NCBI RefSeq assembly: GCF_023337795.1
Contig: NZ_JALIRS010000024.1
Location: 1-32,383 of the forward strand
Source of the DNA: Lysinibacillus sp. BPa_S21
GTDB taxonomy: Bacteria > Bacillota > Bacilli > Bacillales_A > Planococcaceae
Length of the DNA stretch: 32,383 nucleotides
Reading direction: 5' to 3'
The notes under the pieces were generated by a model. That model was not told where the DNA came from. It was given only the letters and a program-made list of their open reading frames with translations, and did no database searches. The position numbers and the translations under genes are program-made. Below are positions 1-9,563 of the stretch, one piece after another (position 1 is the stretch's first letter; every line of letters begins with the position of its first letter).

Positions 1-1009
<1,009 letters not shown>

Positions 1010-1022
1010 CATTAAAATCTTT

Positions 1023-1056
1023 ACTGGGAAAGTAGAAGCTTGCTTTCCCAGTTTTT
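1023..1056 (+). terminator. Rho-independent terminator of the collagen-like gene
   Basis: A hairpin with stem CTGGGAAAG / CTTTCCCAG (1024-1032 and 1043-1051) is followed by TTTTT, 14 nt after the stop codon. Confidence 0.85.
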
Positions 1057-1064
1057 AATTTGGA

Positions 1065-1110
1065 AATAAAAAAAGTAGTACAAACCTTGATCTTCAAGTT
1101 TGTACTACTT
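1065..1110 (-). terminator. Rho-independent terminator of the hemEHY operon
   Basis: A 13-bp stem pairs 1073-1085 with 1098-1110. Read on the minus strand it is followed by a T-rich run (complement of the A-run at 1065-1074). It lies 20 nt past the hemY stop and faces the terminator of the collagen-like gene. Confidence 0.85.
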
Positions 1111-1129
1111 ACTGATAACCATTTATTTC

Positions 1130-2557
1130 TCACAAATCTCCGAACATGTCCTTTAGCATTTCTTCAGCAACATTTTTACCTTGCTCAACGCACTCAGGTA
1201 TTGATATCCCTTCGAAGGAACTCCCCGAGAGCTTAACAGTCGGAAAATGCTCACGTAATTCTTGTTTTACTCGCTCTACCTTCTTTTCATGTCCTACGGT
1301 ATATTGCGGCATGGCATTTTTCCAGCGGGAAACTACAGTCATTAGCGGTTCTCCATTTACCCCAATTGTATTCATTAAATCCTGCAATACGGTCTTTTCA
1401 ATTTCAGTATCGGATAGCGCTACAATTGCCTCGTCGCCCACTCGACCAATATAACTACGTAATAGCACATAATCATCTGGTGTTGTGCCAGGCCACTTTC
1501 GATTCATCCAAGTACAAGAAGTTATTGAAAAATCACTATTTCGGGAGACAAAAAATGATAATGCATCTAGATCACCTAACTGGTCTTTTTTAAATGCCAT
1601 TGTTACAGTAGCAATAGTTGCAGCCTTCATCGTACTCAATTCAGTTAATAACTGGTGCTTGCTGAACATTTTTCTTGCCACATTAAATGGTGTAGCAATA
1701 ATAACAGCATCGGCTTTTAATTGTGTAAAATTGTTTAACACGACTTGGACAGTACCATCCTTACCACGCTCAATTTCCTCGACCTTAACACCCTTCATAA
1801 CTGTCCCTGGAAGTAGTGATTCTTCAAGCTTTTCGATAAGTGTCTCAAGACCATTATTAAATGTTTGAAAAATCCCTTTATCTTTCGTAGTGAGAGCGTT
1901 ACTTAAAAAATTCGCACCTGACTTTTTCATACCAATAAGTAAGCTGCGATATTTTTGTTCTAATCCATAAAGCTGGGGGAATGTTGAGCGCATGCTTAAC
2001 TGCTCAATATCACCAGCAAATGTCCCTGCAAGTAATGGCTCTACTAGATTCTCCACAATTTCAGCACCGAATCTTCTTCTAAAAAATTGCCCTAATGGTT
2101 GGTCATCATTCTGTGCAGAACGAGGAATGAAAAAATCCCCCGCCGCACGAACTTTCCCGCTAAGTGAAAACAAACCTGATGTAATAAATGACGAGACATG
2201 TGGTGTTGCTCCAGACAAAAGATTGCTCGGGATTGGATACAATTGACTACCAACAGCAACATAAGTCGGCCCTGTATTGCTTGTAATCATTTCCTGTTCA
2301 ATGCCTAAATCCTTTGCCAGAGCATATACATAGTTCTCACGATCAAAAAAAGATTCTGGACCACGCTCGATAATAAAACCATCTTTTCTCAGTGTTTGTA
2401 TTTTTCCGCCAAGACGTAATGACGACTCGACAAGTACGATATCTAACGGCAATTCTTTTGCGCTTGCTTCTTTTTGCAAATAGAACGCAGCTGCGAGGCC
2501 AGTAATGCCACCGCCTACAACAACTACCTTTCGTCTTTTTTGAGTCACCAACATCAT
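1130..2557 (-). CDS. hemY: Coproporphyrinogen III oxidase (HemY/CgoX)
   Basis: FAD-dependent oxidase of about 475 residues that removes six electrons from coproporphyrinogen III to give coproporphyrin III. In Firmicutes this is the CgoX step of the coproporphyrin-dependent haem route, although the family was long called protoporphyrinogen oxidase. The N-terminus carries the FAD-binding Rossmann motif VVVVGGGITGLAAA, then RLGGKIQT and a typical HemY C-terminus with SGSSFEGISIPECV. It is the last gene of hemE-hemH-hemY, 12-15 nt after hemH. The start is ambiguous: GTG at 2560 and ATGs at 2557 and 2554 are consecutive, and only a weak purine-rich RBS is seen (AAAAGAAAG). I chose the first ATG. 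Membrane association is expected from the family; no transmembrane helix is evident. Confidence 0.93.
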   Translation of the reverse strand: MMLVTQKRRKVVVVGGGITGLAAAFYLQKEASAKELPLDIVLVESSLRLGGKIQTLRKDGFIIERGPESFFDRENYVYALAKDLGIEQEMITSNTGPTYVAVGSQLYPIPSNLLSGATPHVSSFITSGLFSLSGKVRAAGDFFIPRSAQNDDQPLGQFFRRRFGAEIVENLVEPLLAGTFAGDIEQLSMRSTFPQLYGLEQKYRSLLIGMKKSGANFLSNALTTKDKGIFQTFNNGLETLIEKLEESLLPGTVMKGVKVEEIERGKDGTVQVVLNNFTQLKADAVIIATPFNVARKMFSKHQLLTELSTMKAATIATVTMAFKKDQLGDLDALSFFVSRNSDFSITSCTWMNRKWPGTTPDDYVLLRSYIGRVGDEAIVALSDTEIEKTVLQDLMNTIGVNGEPLMTVVSRWKNAMPQYTVGHEKKVERVKQELREHFPTVKLSGSSFEGISIPECVEQGKNVAEEMLKDMFGDL

Positions 2558-2571
2558 CACTTTCTTTTCGC

Positions 2572-3492
2572 TTAGCTTAATTTTTTATGAATGGCATCAA
2601 CCATTGCATCAATAAATAACGGGTGTGTATTCGGCATTGCTGGACGATAATATTTCGCGCCAAGTTCATCACAAACTACTTTACATTCATAATCGTTGTC
2701 ATATAAAACTTCTAAATGTTCTGTGACAAAGCCAACTGGTGTATAAACGAATGAACGGAAGCCCTTTTGTTCGTAAAGTTCACGCGTTAAGTCCTGAACA
2801 TCTGGTCCGATCCATGGCTCAGGTGTTTGTCCAGCAGATTGCCAGCCAACTTCCACATTGTTTATACCAGTCGCTTCTTTAATTAGTCGAGCCGTGTCAA
2901 TCAATTGATCTTCATACGGATCGCCCAACTCTTTAATTTTCTCAGGAAGTGAATGTGCAGACACAATTAAACATGCTTTTTCACGTTCTTCATCAGACAT
3001 TGCATTAAACGTTTCATTTACTTTGACTTTCCAATATTCAATGAACTTTGGTTCATCATACCAAGATTCTACAGAAGTAATTGTTAATCGATTTGCAGCC
3101 GCTTCAGTTGCTCGACCATTATATGATTTAATTGAGAATGTTGAGAAGTGTGGAGCTAACACAATAGAAACAGCTTCTTTAATACCTTCTGCTACCATTC
3201 CTTCTACAGCATCTTCAATAAATGGGTGGATATGTTTTAAACCGATAAATAATTTGTATTCCACATTATCTTGCACTTCATTTAAGCGAGCACATAAAGC
3301 CTCAGCCTGCGCTTTTGTTGCAGCAGCAAGTGGCGATAAACCACCAATAGCTTCGTAGCGACTACGTAAATCTTCTAAATGCTCTTCTGACGGTTTGCGA
3401 CCGTGGCGAATATGCGTATAGTAAGGTTCAATGTCTTCTTCTTTATAGGGTGTTCCGTATGCCATAACTAATAAGCCTTTAACTTCTTTCAT
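2572..3492 (-). CDS. hemH: Coproporphyrin III ferrochelatase (HemH/CpfC)
   Basis: A 306-residue soluble ferrochelatase, close to the roughly 310 residues of the B. subtilis enzyme. It inserts Fe2+ into coproporphyrin III, acting after HemY, although its gene precedes hemY in the operon. Family landmarks are MAYGTPY near the N-terminus, the metal-ligand His in [10 protein letters not shown] (H180) and the Glu in [11 protein letters not shown] (E258), matching His183 and Glu264 of the B. subtilis protein. The start ATG at 3492 is preceded by GAGGTGAAAAGGT. A hairpin with a modest T-run lies between hemE and this gene, so it may receive only part of hemE transcription. Confidence 0.95.
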   Translation of the reverse strand: MKEVKGLLVMAYGTPYKEEDIEPYYTHIRHGRKPSEEHLEDLRSRYEAIGGLSPLAAATKAQAEALCARLNEVQDNVEYKLFIGLKHIHPFIEDAVEGMVAEGIKEAVSIVLAPHFSTFSIKSYNGRATEAAANRLTITSVESWYDEPKFIEYWKVKVNETFNAMSDEEREKACLIVSAHSLPEKIKELGDPYEDQLIDTARLIKEATGINNVEVGWQSAGQTPEPWIGPDVQDLTRELYEQKGFRSFVYTPVGFVTEHLEVLYDNDYECKVVCDELGAKYYRPAMPNTHPLFIDAMVDAIHKKLS

Positions 3493-3544
3493 TACCTTTT
3501 CACCTCTAAATAATAGTCAAATATTTCTTTAATCGTACATTGTG

Positions 3545-3581
3545 ACAAAAAGAAGCTGTCCAATTCATTAGGTTGGACAGC
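3545..3581 (-). terminator. Hairpin between hemE and hemH (possible attenuator)
   Basis: Stem GCTGTCCAA / TTGGACAGC (3555-3563 and 3573-3581, 9 bp) is followed on the minus strand by TTCTTTTTGTC. It sits in the 130-nt hemE-hemH gap. It looks like a weak intrinsic terminator that would lower hemH-hemY relative to hemE; this is an inference from shape only. Confidence 0.5.
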
Positions 3582-3622
3582 ACCCTTTCTACGTTGAAAC
3601 ATAGAAAAGAATATGAGATTTT

Positions 3623-4672
3623 TTAAAAACGTGCTTGGATTTGCTGAGCACTATATTCATGAACAAGTGCTGTTAAACGTTTTAAGACTTCTGGGTCTAC
3701 CTCTGGGAACACACCATGACCTAAGTTAAAGATATGTCCTGGCATTTCTAAGCCTTGATCAATAATATCTTTCGTACGTTTTTCAATAATTGACCAATCA
3801 GCAAGTAATAGTGATGGATCTAAATTACCTTGTACGGGTTTAGTAATACCGTTTGCACGCGCTTCTTTAATCGGTAAACGCCAATCTAAGCCAACAACAT
3901 CGACCGGTAAATCATTCCACTCTTTGGCTAAATGACTTGCACCGACACCAAACTGAATAAGTGGCACATTTTCTTTTTTCAGCTCTGCAAAAATACGTGT
4001 CATGATTGGTTTAATGAACACACGATAGTCTTCAACATTTAATGCACCGACCCAAGAATCAAATATTTGGATAGCTTTTGCTCCCGCTTCGACTTGAGCA
4101 GAAATATCAGAAATAATCATATCAGCTAATTTGTCCATTAATGCAAACCAAGCTTGAGGCTCTGATACCATCAATGACTTTGTTTTATTATAGTTTCTTG
4201 AAGGACCACCTTCAATCATATAGCTTGCAAGTGTGAATGGCGCACCCGCAAAGCCGATTAGAGGTACATTCAGTTGTTCCTCTGTTAACATTTTTATCGT
4301 TTCTAAAACGTATGGTGTATGTTCTTTTGCATTAAATTCACCTAGTTTTTCTATATCAGCGACTGAGCGGATAGGATTTGAAATGACAGGACCTACACCT
4401 GCTTTGATTTTCACATCTATTCCAATACCAGGAAGAGGTGTTACGATATCTTTATATAAAATTGCTGCATCAACATTATAATTTTCTACTGGTAATCGTG
4501 TTACGTATGCACAAAGCTCAGGTTGATGTGTAATTTCCTCTAAAGAATACTTTTCTTTTATCGCACGATATTCTGGCTGAGAGCGTCCTGCTTGTCGCAT
4601 ATACCATACTGGTGTATGTTCCGTTCTTTCTCCCCGTGCAGCACGTAGAAGTGTATCATTAAAAGTTGTCAT
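3623..4672 (-). CDS. hemE: Uroporphyrinogen decarboxylase (HemE)
   Basis: Converts uroporphyrinogen III to coproporphyrinogen III by four decarboxylations; cytosolic TIM-barrel homodimer, 349 residues. The UroD signature [17 protein letters not shown] lies near the N-terminus, with the substrate-binding Arg and Asp segment, and [17 protein letters not shown] in the middle. The open frame extends 10 codons further upstream to 4702, but the ATG at 4672 has a strong RBS (GGGGAAGGAA) and begins MTTFNDTLL, the usual N-terminus, so I prefer it. First gene of hemE-hemH-hemY. A sigma-A-like promoter on this strand at 4773-4801 lies about 100 nt upstream, in the region shared with divergent hmoB. Confidence 0.95.
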   Translation of the reverse strand: MTTFNDTLLRAARGERTEHTPVWYMRQAGRSQPEYRAIKEKYSLEEITHQPELCAYVTRLPVENYNVDAAILYKDIVTPLPGIGIDVKIKAGVGPVISNPIRSVADIEKLGEFNAKEHTPYVLETIKMLTEEQLNVPLIGFAGAPFTLASYMIEGGPSRNYNKTKSLMVSEPQAWFALMDKLADMIISDISAQVEAGAKAIQIFDSWVGALNVEDYRVFIKPIMTRIFAELKKENVPLIQFGVGASHLAKEWNDLPVDVVGLDWRLPIKEARANGITKPVQGNLDPSLLLADWSIIEKRTKDIIDQGLEMPGHIFNLGHGVFPEVDPEVLKRLTALVHEYSAQQIQARF

Positions 4673-4772
4673 GAATAATTCCTTCCCCTCAATAAAATTC
4701 ATATCGTAAAAATTCTTATGTTTATGTCGTTATTATTGATATCCGTTTTCAATAGTAAACGCTTCCTCTGTT

Positions 4773-4801
4773 ATTGTATAGTTTTCATAGGAAAATGTCA
4801 T
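4773..4801 (-). promoter_or_regulatory. Sigma-A-like promoter for hemEHY
   Basis: On the minus strand: ATGACA (-35, 4796-4801), a 17-nt spacer, TACAAT (-10, 4773-4778). Each hexamer matches consensus at five of six positions. Confidence 0.6.
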
Positions 4802-4830
4802 AAAATTGTTCTTTCTAAGGGATTTCTTTT

Positions 4831-4859
4831 TTGACAAAGCTATAGACTTACACTTAAAT
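4831..4859 (+). promoter_or_regulatory. Sigma-A-like promoter for hmoB
   Basis: TTGACA (4831-4836), a 17-nt spacer, TTAAAT (4854-4859), about 48 nt before the hmoB start. It is divergent from and about 30 bp away from the hemE promoter, so one regulator bound between them could affect both; no Fur-type box was recognised with confidence. Confidence 0.6.
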
Positions 4860-4906
4860 GGAAATAATCACGCTATATGATGAAAATTCATAAGGAGGGC
4901 ATTTTT

Positions 4907-5425
4907 ATGTATATTTATTTAACTTCTGGTACAGGTGATTTTTTAGAACAGTTAAAGAACAAATATCCAAACGAGGAAATGATGTTAATACACGGGGAGG
5001 GAAACTCTGTGCTTATACATGAAACCGAAGGGAAATCTGTCTTTGCTACACCTCGGAAGTTTGAAGTGCTAGATTCAGTAAATGATTTAGAAGAACGCGG
5101 CTTCTTTGTATTCAACAATATTCCCGTTACAGATGAAGGTAGACCAGTTTTTGAACATCGCTTTTTAAATCGAGCACGCGCTATAGAAGATGAGCCAGGC
5201 TTTATAGCATTTCGACTGCTTCGTCCATTGAATAGTGAAACTTACATTGTCATGACACAATGGAACGGCCCTCATTCGTTCGAAGCATGGAAAAGCTCAA
5301 AAGCCTTTGCATCAGCACATGCTGAACGTAAAGAACCATCAGGTGTGAATCAACAAAATATTTTCTCAGCAGCTTCCTATGTCACAACCTATAGCGCTGC
5401 TCCAAAGGATGAAAACGAAGATTAG
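4907..5425 (+). CDS. hmoB: Haem-degrading monooxygenase HmoB (antibiotic-biosynthesis-monooxygenase fold)
   Basis: A 172-residue protein whose C-terminal half (about residues 75-160) fits an ABM ferredoxin-like domain: FRLLRPLNSETYIVMTQWNGPHSFEAWKSSKAF followed by a conserved-looking SAHAE histidine, the likely haem ligand. HmoB/YhgC-type proteins open haem and release iron. The N-terminal 70 residues are an extra domain typical of HmoB rather than of the shorter HmoA/IsdG. An upstream ATG at 4877 exists, but the ATG at 4907 has a near-perfect RBS (AAGGAGGG, 7-8 nt spacing) and begins MYIYLTSG as in homologues. It is divergent from hemEHY, the same arrangement as yhgC in B. subtilis, placing haem breakdown beside haem synthesis. 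Confidence 0.85.
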   Translation: MYIYLTSGTGDFLEQLKNKYPNEEMMLIHGEGNSVLIHETEGKSVFATPRKFEVLDSVNDLEERGFFVFNNIPVTDEGRPVFEHRFLNRARAIEDEPGFIAFRLLRPLNSETYIVMTQWNGPHSFEAWKSSKAFASAHAERKEPSGVNQQNIFSAASYVTTYSAAPKDENED

Positions 5426-5454
5426 TTAGGGTGGGCAGGGATTCATTGCTCTCC

Positions 5455-5690
5455 GTGTGTATTCTCGAGAGCGCGGGTATTCGATAGTTCTTCCGTGGGT
5501 ATCCTCCACGGAGGCGCGGGTATTCACTGTTCTTCCGCGGGTATTCGATGCCCTTCCGCGGGTATTCTCACCGGAGGCGCGAGTACTCACTGCTATTCCG
5601 CGGGTTTTCTCCGGAGCGCGGGTATTCGATGCCCTTCCGCGGGTATTCACTGCCCTCCCGCGGGTATTCTCCGAATGCGCGGAATTTATT
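5455..5690. repeat. Array 1: intergenic 21-bp direct repeats with GCGGGTATTC core
   Basis: The core GGGTATTC (or close variants) recurs with starts at 5475, 5497, 5518, 5539, 5560, 5581, 5602, 5620, 5641 and 5662, with degenerate units at both ends. Spacing is 21 bp except one 22 and one 18. The 11-13 bp between cores are of three types: GATGCCCTTCC-like, CACTGTTCTTCC-like, and a short palindrome of the CTCC..GGAG kind. The array is much richer in G+C than the flanking DNA (13 of 21 bases in a typical unit). Open frames cross it on both strands only because the period is a multiple of three. It lies between hmoB and the M20 amidohydrolase. Function unknown. Confidence 0.9.
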
Positions 5691-5805
5691 ACTCTGGCTA
5701 AGAATATTCTTTTATAAGAAGTACTGACCTGCTGTTTTATCCAGTTATGAAACTATTATATTATTCATAAAAATCTAGGATAGTCTATTTTAGGAGGTTT
5801 TACCT

Positions 5806-6966
5806 TTGAACCAACATCTACTTGAAAAGATTGATGCCCATTTTGATGAAATGGTGGCGATTCGTCGTCATCTACATATGCATCCGGAGCTGAGCTTCCA
5901 GGAGAAAGAAACTGCTAATTATATTATTCAATTTTATAAAAATCTGGGTGTACCGGTTGAAGCTAATGTCAGTGGCTACGGTTTGATTGCGCGGATTAAA
6001 GGAAGGAAGCCTGGCAAAACGATTGCCTTACGAGCAGACTTTGATGCATTGCCTATACAAGATGAAAAAAACGTACCATACAAGTCAACTGTAGCTAACG
6101 TTATGCACGCTTGCGGGCACGATGGTCATACAGCTACTTTGTTAATAATCGGGAAGCTATTATGGGAAATGCGTAGTGAATTAGTGGGAGAATATGTACT
6201 TATTCATCAGCATGCTGAAGAGGTTGATCCAGGCGGAGCAATCGGGATGGTACAGGCTGGCGCTTTAAATGGCGTTGATGTTATTTTTGGTACACATCTA
6301 TCTTCTAACTATCCAACAGGGATGATTGGCTATCGCGTAGGACCCACGATGGCTGCCGTTGATAGTTTTGAATTAAAAATTCAAGGTCAGGGCGGGCACG
6401 GCGCTCATCCGGATCAAACAAAAGATGCGATTGTGATTGGCTCTCAGCTCGTTATGAATTTACAGCAACTTGTCGCACGTCGGATTGCTCCAACCGAATC
6501 GGCTGTTTTATCAGTTGGTTCATTCGTAGCTTCTAATGCCGACAATATTATTGCCGATACAGCCTATTTAAATGGCACCATTCGAACGTTTAATATGGAT
6601 GTTCGTGAAACGATGGAACGTGAGTTTAAACGGATTATCCAAGGTACAGAAATTACGCATGATTGTACTATTGAGCTTGATTATCGTCATGGCTACCCTG
6701 CACTTGTCAATCATGAGAAGGAAACACTCTTTGTGCGTCATATCGCACAGGATATTTGCGATGTCGCTGAGGTCGAGGTTACTATGGGGGCTGAAGATTT
6801 CGCTTACTATTTAGAGGAAAAGCCAGGTACATTCTTCTTTACTGGAGCCAGACCAGCTGAATATGCCCCACATCATCATCCAAAATTCGATATAGATGAA
6901 AAAGGCATGCTTATTGCTGCAAAGGTATTATTAACAGCAGCACTAGACTATCAATTACTAGAGTAA
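5806..6966 (+). CDS. M20 family amidohydrolase (N-acyl-amino-acid hydrolase type)
   Basis: A 386-residue zinc hydrolase of the M20D group (YhaA, HipO and AmaA relatives), which cleave N-acyl or N-benzoyl amino acids. Metal-binding and catalytic motifs are visible: HMHPELSFQEKE (24-35), HACGHDGHTA (101-110, with Cys103 and His105 as likely ligands), HQHAEEV (134-140, catalytic Glu138 and ligand Glu139) and MGAEDFAYY near residue 340; a dimerisation domain with GQGGHGAHP sits in the middle. The start is TTG, supported by TAGGAGG 8 nt upstream. It is convergent with ecsB and shares a bidirectional terminator. B. subtilis has yhaA at the same place next to the ecs genes. The exact substrate cannot be read from the sequence. 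Confidence 0.9.
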   Translation: MNQHLLEKIDAHFDEMVAIRRHLHMHPELSFQEKETANYIIQFYKNLGVPVEANVSGYGLIARIKGRKPGKTIALRADFDALPIQDEKNVPYKSTVANVMHACGHDGHTATLLIIGKLLWEMRSELVGEYVLIHQHAEEVDPGGAIGMVQAGALNGVDVIFGTHLSSNYPTGMIGYRVGPTMAAVDSFELKIQGQGGHGAHPDQTKDAIVIGSQLVMNLQQLVARRIAPTESAVLSVGSFVASNADNIIADTAYLNGTIRTFNMDVRETMEREFKRIIQGTEITHDCTIELDYRHGYPALVNHEKETLFVRHIAQDICDVAEVEVTMGAEDFAYYLEEKPGTFFFTGARPAEYAPHHHPKFDIDEKGMLIAAKVLLTAALDYQLLE

Positions 6967-6971
6967 AAAAT

Positions 6972-7016
6972 AAAGCTCATTTTTCCAATAAAAGAATTGG
7001 AGAAATGAGCTTTTTT
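6972..7016. terminator. Bidirectional terminator between the amidohydrolase gene and ecsB
   Basis: An 18-bp stem (6972-6989 with 6996-7013, one G-T wobble) is flanked by an A-run on the left and a T-run on the right, so it can end transcripts from both convergent genes. Confidence 0.85.
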
Positions 7017-7020
7017 AGTA

Positions 7021-8205
7021 TCAAGATTTTGAAACCTTAGCAGTCAATTCACTAACAACCAAAATGATGATAAACGTTATATAGAACATTGGCTGTGTGA
7101 TACCGCTTAGACCAACTATAATAGCTTGTGTGATCATCGCTAGACGTACAATTTGATTGACGGCTACCTTGCGTGCTTCATCAGGTAAAGGATAAAGCAT
7201 GTCCATGCGGAATTCACCGCTTGATAGTAAGGCCTGCTTTAATTGAATAGTTGTGGCAAAACTTAATGCACCTGCAACAATCCACGAAACGACTGGAATA
7301 TCAACAAAGGCTGCGATAACAGCTGAAATCACTGTTAAACGGAACCATAAATAAAAATGATCATCAGTTCGGATAAATGTACGGAACACCAAGTACTTTT
7401 GAGCATTATCCTTGTTATATGGCACAAATTTATAAAGCCAGTCAAGCCAACCTCGACGACGGATGCTACCTCGTAGATGTGGAACGTCTGTGAAATAATT
7501 AGCAAATCGATAGAAGCTCATCATGCGATTTTGTTCAAGCTTCACAAAATGCTCGTATGGGATAGGCTCACCCACGCATTTTTTCCTAAATATCACAATA
7601 TATACACACCCAATTGCAGCAGCAACTATTGCTAAAATAAGCTGCATATGAAGGCCCATGTACACAGCAATACTAAAGATTACAGCTCGAATTAGCCTAT
7701 CCACCCAAATCATTTGTCCACGTTCACTATAACGATAGCTAAATTCGCCTTGAACGCTCAAATATTTCAATATAATAATTAGTAGAAACACTGACCAAAT
7801 TTCAATTGTTGTTAATTCAGTAACAGCCTTTAATAAAGGGATACTAACGATATAAACAATTGCCACAATCCAAACCTGTGACCAAAACGTCCACGCTAGT
7901 ACCTTTTTGAAATACTGTGACATTTTTGATTCTAATGGTAATAAATACACTTGGTCTGGCTCTCTCAATAGTGAAGTAGGACGACTAAATGCTAGTAAAA
8001 TCCCTACAAACAATGCGATTAATATTTCGGCTGGAAAATCCGGCTGTACAATTTTCAGCCATTCACTATATTGATAGCCCCCTGCTCCGATCAGAAATAC
8101 TAGTACAATCGCTAAATGCCCTGTAAAAATAAATCGCATATATTTTTGCACTTCACCTATATAGTGCATGAAGCGAGAGGACCATACATCACGCAAGTTC
8201 TTCAT
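7021..8205 (-). CDS. ecsB: ABC transporter permease EcsB
   Basis: A 394-residue integral membrane protein with several hydrophobic helices, e.g. FTGHLAIVLVFLIGAGG near the start, a pair around residues 110-150, AVIFSIAVYMGL, and a C-terminal group ending IVGLSGITQPMFYITFIIILVV. It matches EcsB, the membrane partner of the EcsA ATPase. In B. subtilis the Ecs exporter affects secretion, competence and intramembrane proteolysis by RasP. The gene overlaps ecsA by 17 nt, implying translational coupling. No ecsC follows: the gene ends at a terminator and the next gene is the convergent amidohydrolase. Confidence 0.9.
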   Translation of the reverse strand: MKNLRDVWSSRFMHYIGEVQKYMRFIFTGHLAIVLVFLIGAGGYQYSEWLKIVQPDFPAEILIALFVGILLAFSRPTSLLREPDQVYLLPLESKMSQYFKKVLAWTFWSQVWIVAIVYIVSIPLLKAVTELTTIEIWSVFLLIIILKYLSVQGEFSYRYSERGQMIWVDRLIRAVIFSIAVYMGLHMQLILAIVAAAIGCVYIVIFRKKCVGEPIPYEHFVKLEQNRMMSFYRFANYFTDVPHLRGSIRRRGWLDWLYKFVPYNKDNAQKYLVFRTFIRTDDHFYLWFRLTVISAVIAAFVDIPVVSWIVAGALSFATTIQLKQALLSSGEFRMDMLYPLPDEARKVAVNQIVRLAMITQAIIVGLSGITQPMFYITFIIILVVSELTAKVSKS

Positions 8206-8938
8206 GGTCGCGCTCCTTTGTCATTGCAATATATAAATCATCCAATGTCGCATGTGGCATCGAAAATGCCTTGCGTAAATCCTCCATTGTTCCTTGTGCT
8301 CGCACACGTCCTTCATGCAATAAAATAATGCGGTCACAATGCTTTTCAGCGGTCGATAAAATATGTGTGGACATTAATATAGAAGCGCCCTCTTTTTTCT
8401 TTTCATCCATCTGATCAAGTAATGATTGAATTCCAAGTGGATCGAGCCCTACGAAAGGCTCATCAATAATGTAAAGACTTGGATTGACTAAAAATGCACA
8501 CATAATCATAACCTTTTGACGCATCCCTTTTGAGAAATGCGATGGGAACCAATTAAGGCGTTTTTCCATGCGAAATTCTTTTAATAATAATTGTGAACGA
8601 GCTGCAAGTGTTGCTTCATCTAGGCCGTAAGCCATCGCGGTTAATTCTAAATGTTCACGTAATGTCAACTCGTCGTACAATACAGGTGTTTCAGGAATAT
8701 AGGAAAATGCCGTGCGATACTTGTCCGTATTTTCCTTTAATGTCACACCATTTAAACGAATGTCTCCTTCTTTTGGAAGCATCGTACCGATAATATGCTT
8801 AATTGTTGTACTTTTACCAGCTCCATTTAAGCCTATTAAGCCAACTAGCTCCCCTTTTTCAATCGTAAATGATAAATCTTTAATAACAGGCTTTCTTGTA
8901 TAACCACCTGTCACATGTTGTACCTCTAATACCGTCAT
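8189..8938 (-). CDS. ecsA: ABC transporter ATPase EcsA
   Basis: A 249-residue nucleotide-binding subunit with all motifs present: Walker A GLNGAGKST (36-44), signature FSKGMRQK (135-142, a natural variant of LSGGQ), Walker B LYIIDEP with Glu160, and the switch His in STHIL. It energises EcsB and would sit on the cytoplasmic face of the membrane. The start ATG at 8938 is preceded by GAGGAGTGAGGG. It is the first gene of ecsAB and divergent from hit, the same order as in B. subtilis. Confidence 0.95.
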   Translation of the reverse strand: MTVLEVQHVTGGYTRKPVIKDLSFTIEKGELVGLIGLNGAGKSTTIKHIIGTMLPKEGDIRLNGVTLKENTDKYRTAFSYIPETPVLYDELTLREHLELTAMAYGLDEATLAARSQLLLKEFRMEKRLNWFPSHFSKGMRQKVMIMCAFLVNPSLYIIDEPFVGLDPLGIQSLLDQMDEKKKEGASILMSTHILSTAEKHCDRIILLHEGRVRAQGTMEDLRKAFSMPHATLDDLYIAMTKERDHEELA

Positions 8939-8975
8939 GCCCTCACTCCTCTTCTCGTTTATATTTTATCAAAAA

Positions 8976-9004
8976 TTAGCAAATGATACAGTTATGAGTA
9001 TGAT
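8976..9004 (+). promoter_or_regulatory. Probable sigma-A promoter of hit
   Basis: TTAGCA (8976-8981), a 17-nt spacer, TATGAT (8999-9004), about 40 nt before the hit start. The -10 matches five of six consensus bases and the -35 four of six. Confidence 0.45.
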
Positions 9005-9042
9005 AGAATGTACTTACATATAAAATAAGGAGGAATTTTCAA

Positions 9043-9462
9043 ATGAGCGATTGCCTATTTTGCAAAATCATTGATGGATCTATTCCAAGTACAAAAATTT
9101 ATGAAGACGAGCATGTCTATGCATTTACTGATATTTCGCCCGTAGCTAAAGGTCATACACTTTTAATTCCAAAACACCATTGTAAAGACCTTTTCGAAAT
9201 GCCTGAGGATGTAGCTCGTAACTTATATGCAGTAGCACCTAAAATTGCAAATGCTATAAAAGCTGCTTTTAATCCACTTGGACTTAATACCATTAATAAT
9301 AATGGTGCAGCAGCTGGACAAACTGTTTTCCACTATCACTTACATTTTATTCCGCGTTACGATGAAAAAGAAGGCTTGGGCTTAATTTGGGAAACACGAA
9401 AATATACACCTGAGCAATTAACTGAAGTTGCTGAAAGCATTAAAGCTAACCTAAATCATTAA
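9043..9462 (+). CDS. hit: HIT family nucleotide hydrolase/transferase (Hit)
   Basis: A 139-residue histidine-triad protein of the HinT branch, expected to hydrolyse adenosine 5'-phosphoramidates and related AMP derivatives. The HIT motif HYHLHFIPR gives His97, His99 and His101, the last two being the leaving-group and nucleophile region. The N-terminal CLFCKIIDG with Cys4 and Cys7 is the usual zinc-site half of Gram-positive homologues. The RBS AAGGAGGA is optimally placed. It is a single gene divergent from ecsA. Confidence 0.95.
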   Translation: MSDCLFCKIIDGSIPSTKIYEDEHVYAFTDISPVAKGHTLLIPKHHCKDLFEMPEDVARNLYAVAPKIANAIKAAFNPLGLNTINNNGAAAGQTVFHYHLHFIPRYDEKEGLGLIWETRKYTPEQLTEVAESIKANLNH

Positions 9463-9495
9463 AATTCGGACAGAGCAAATTGTCAGAATTGTGTA

Positions 9496-9524
9496 TTGCA
9501 ATTTTCAAATTTATAGCGTACAAT
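9496..9524 (+). promoter_or_regulatory. Sigma-A-like promoter of trpP
   Basis: TTGCAA (9496-9501), a 17-nt spacer, TACAAT (9519-9524). A start near 9531 would give a leader of about 70 nt that contains the entire TRAP-like triplet array. Confidence 0.6.
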
Positions 9525-9563
9525 CACAAATAAGTTTCGCTAACGGTCACGAGGACACGTTGG

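Noticed and set aside
5455..5690. CRISPR array
   Set aside because: Cores are about 10 bp and the spacers are short and repeated rather than unique; no cas genes nearby.
5426..5717. Open frames of 68-86 codons on both strands across array 1
   Set aside because: They exist because the repeat period is a multiple of three; no RBS, both strands open at once, and low-complexity peptides.
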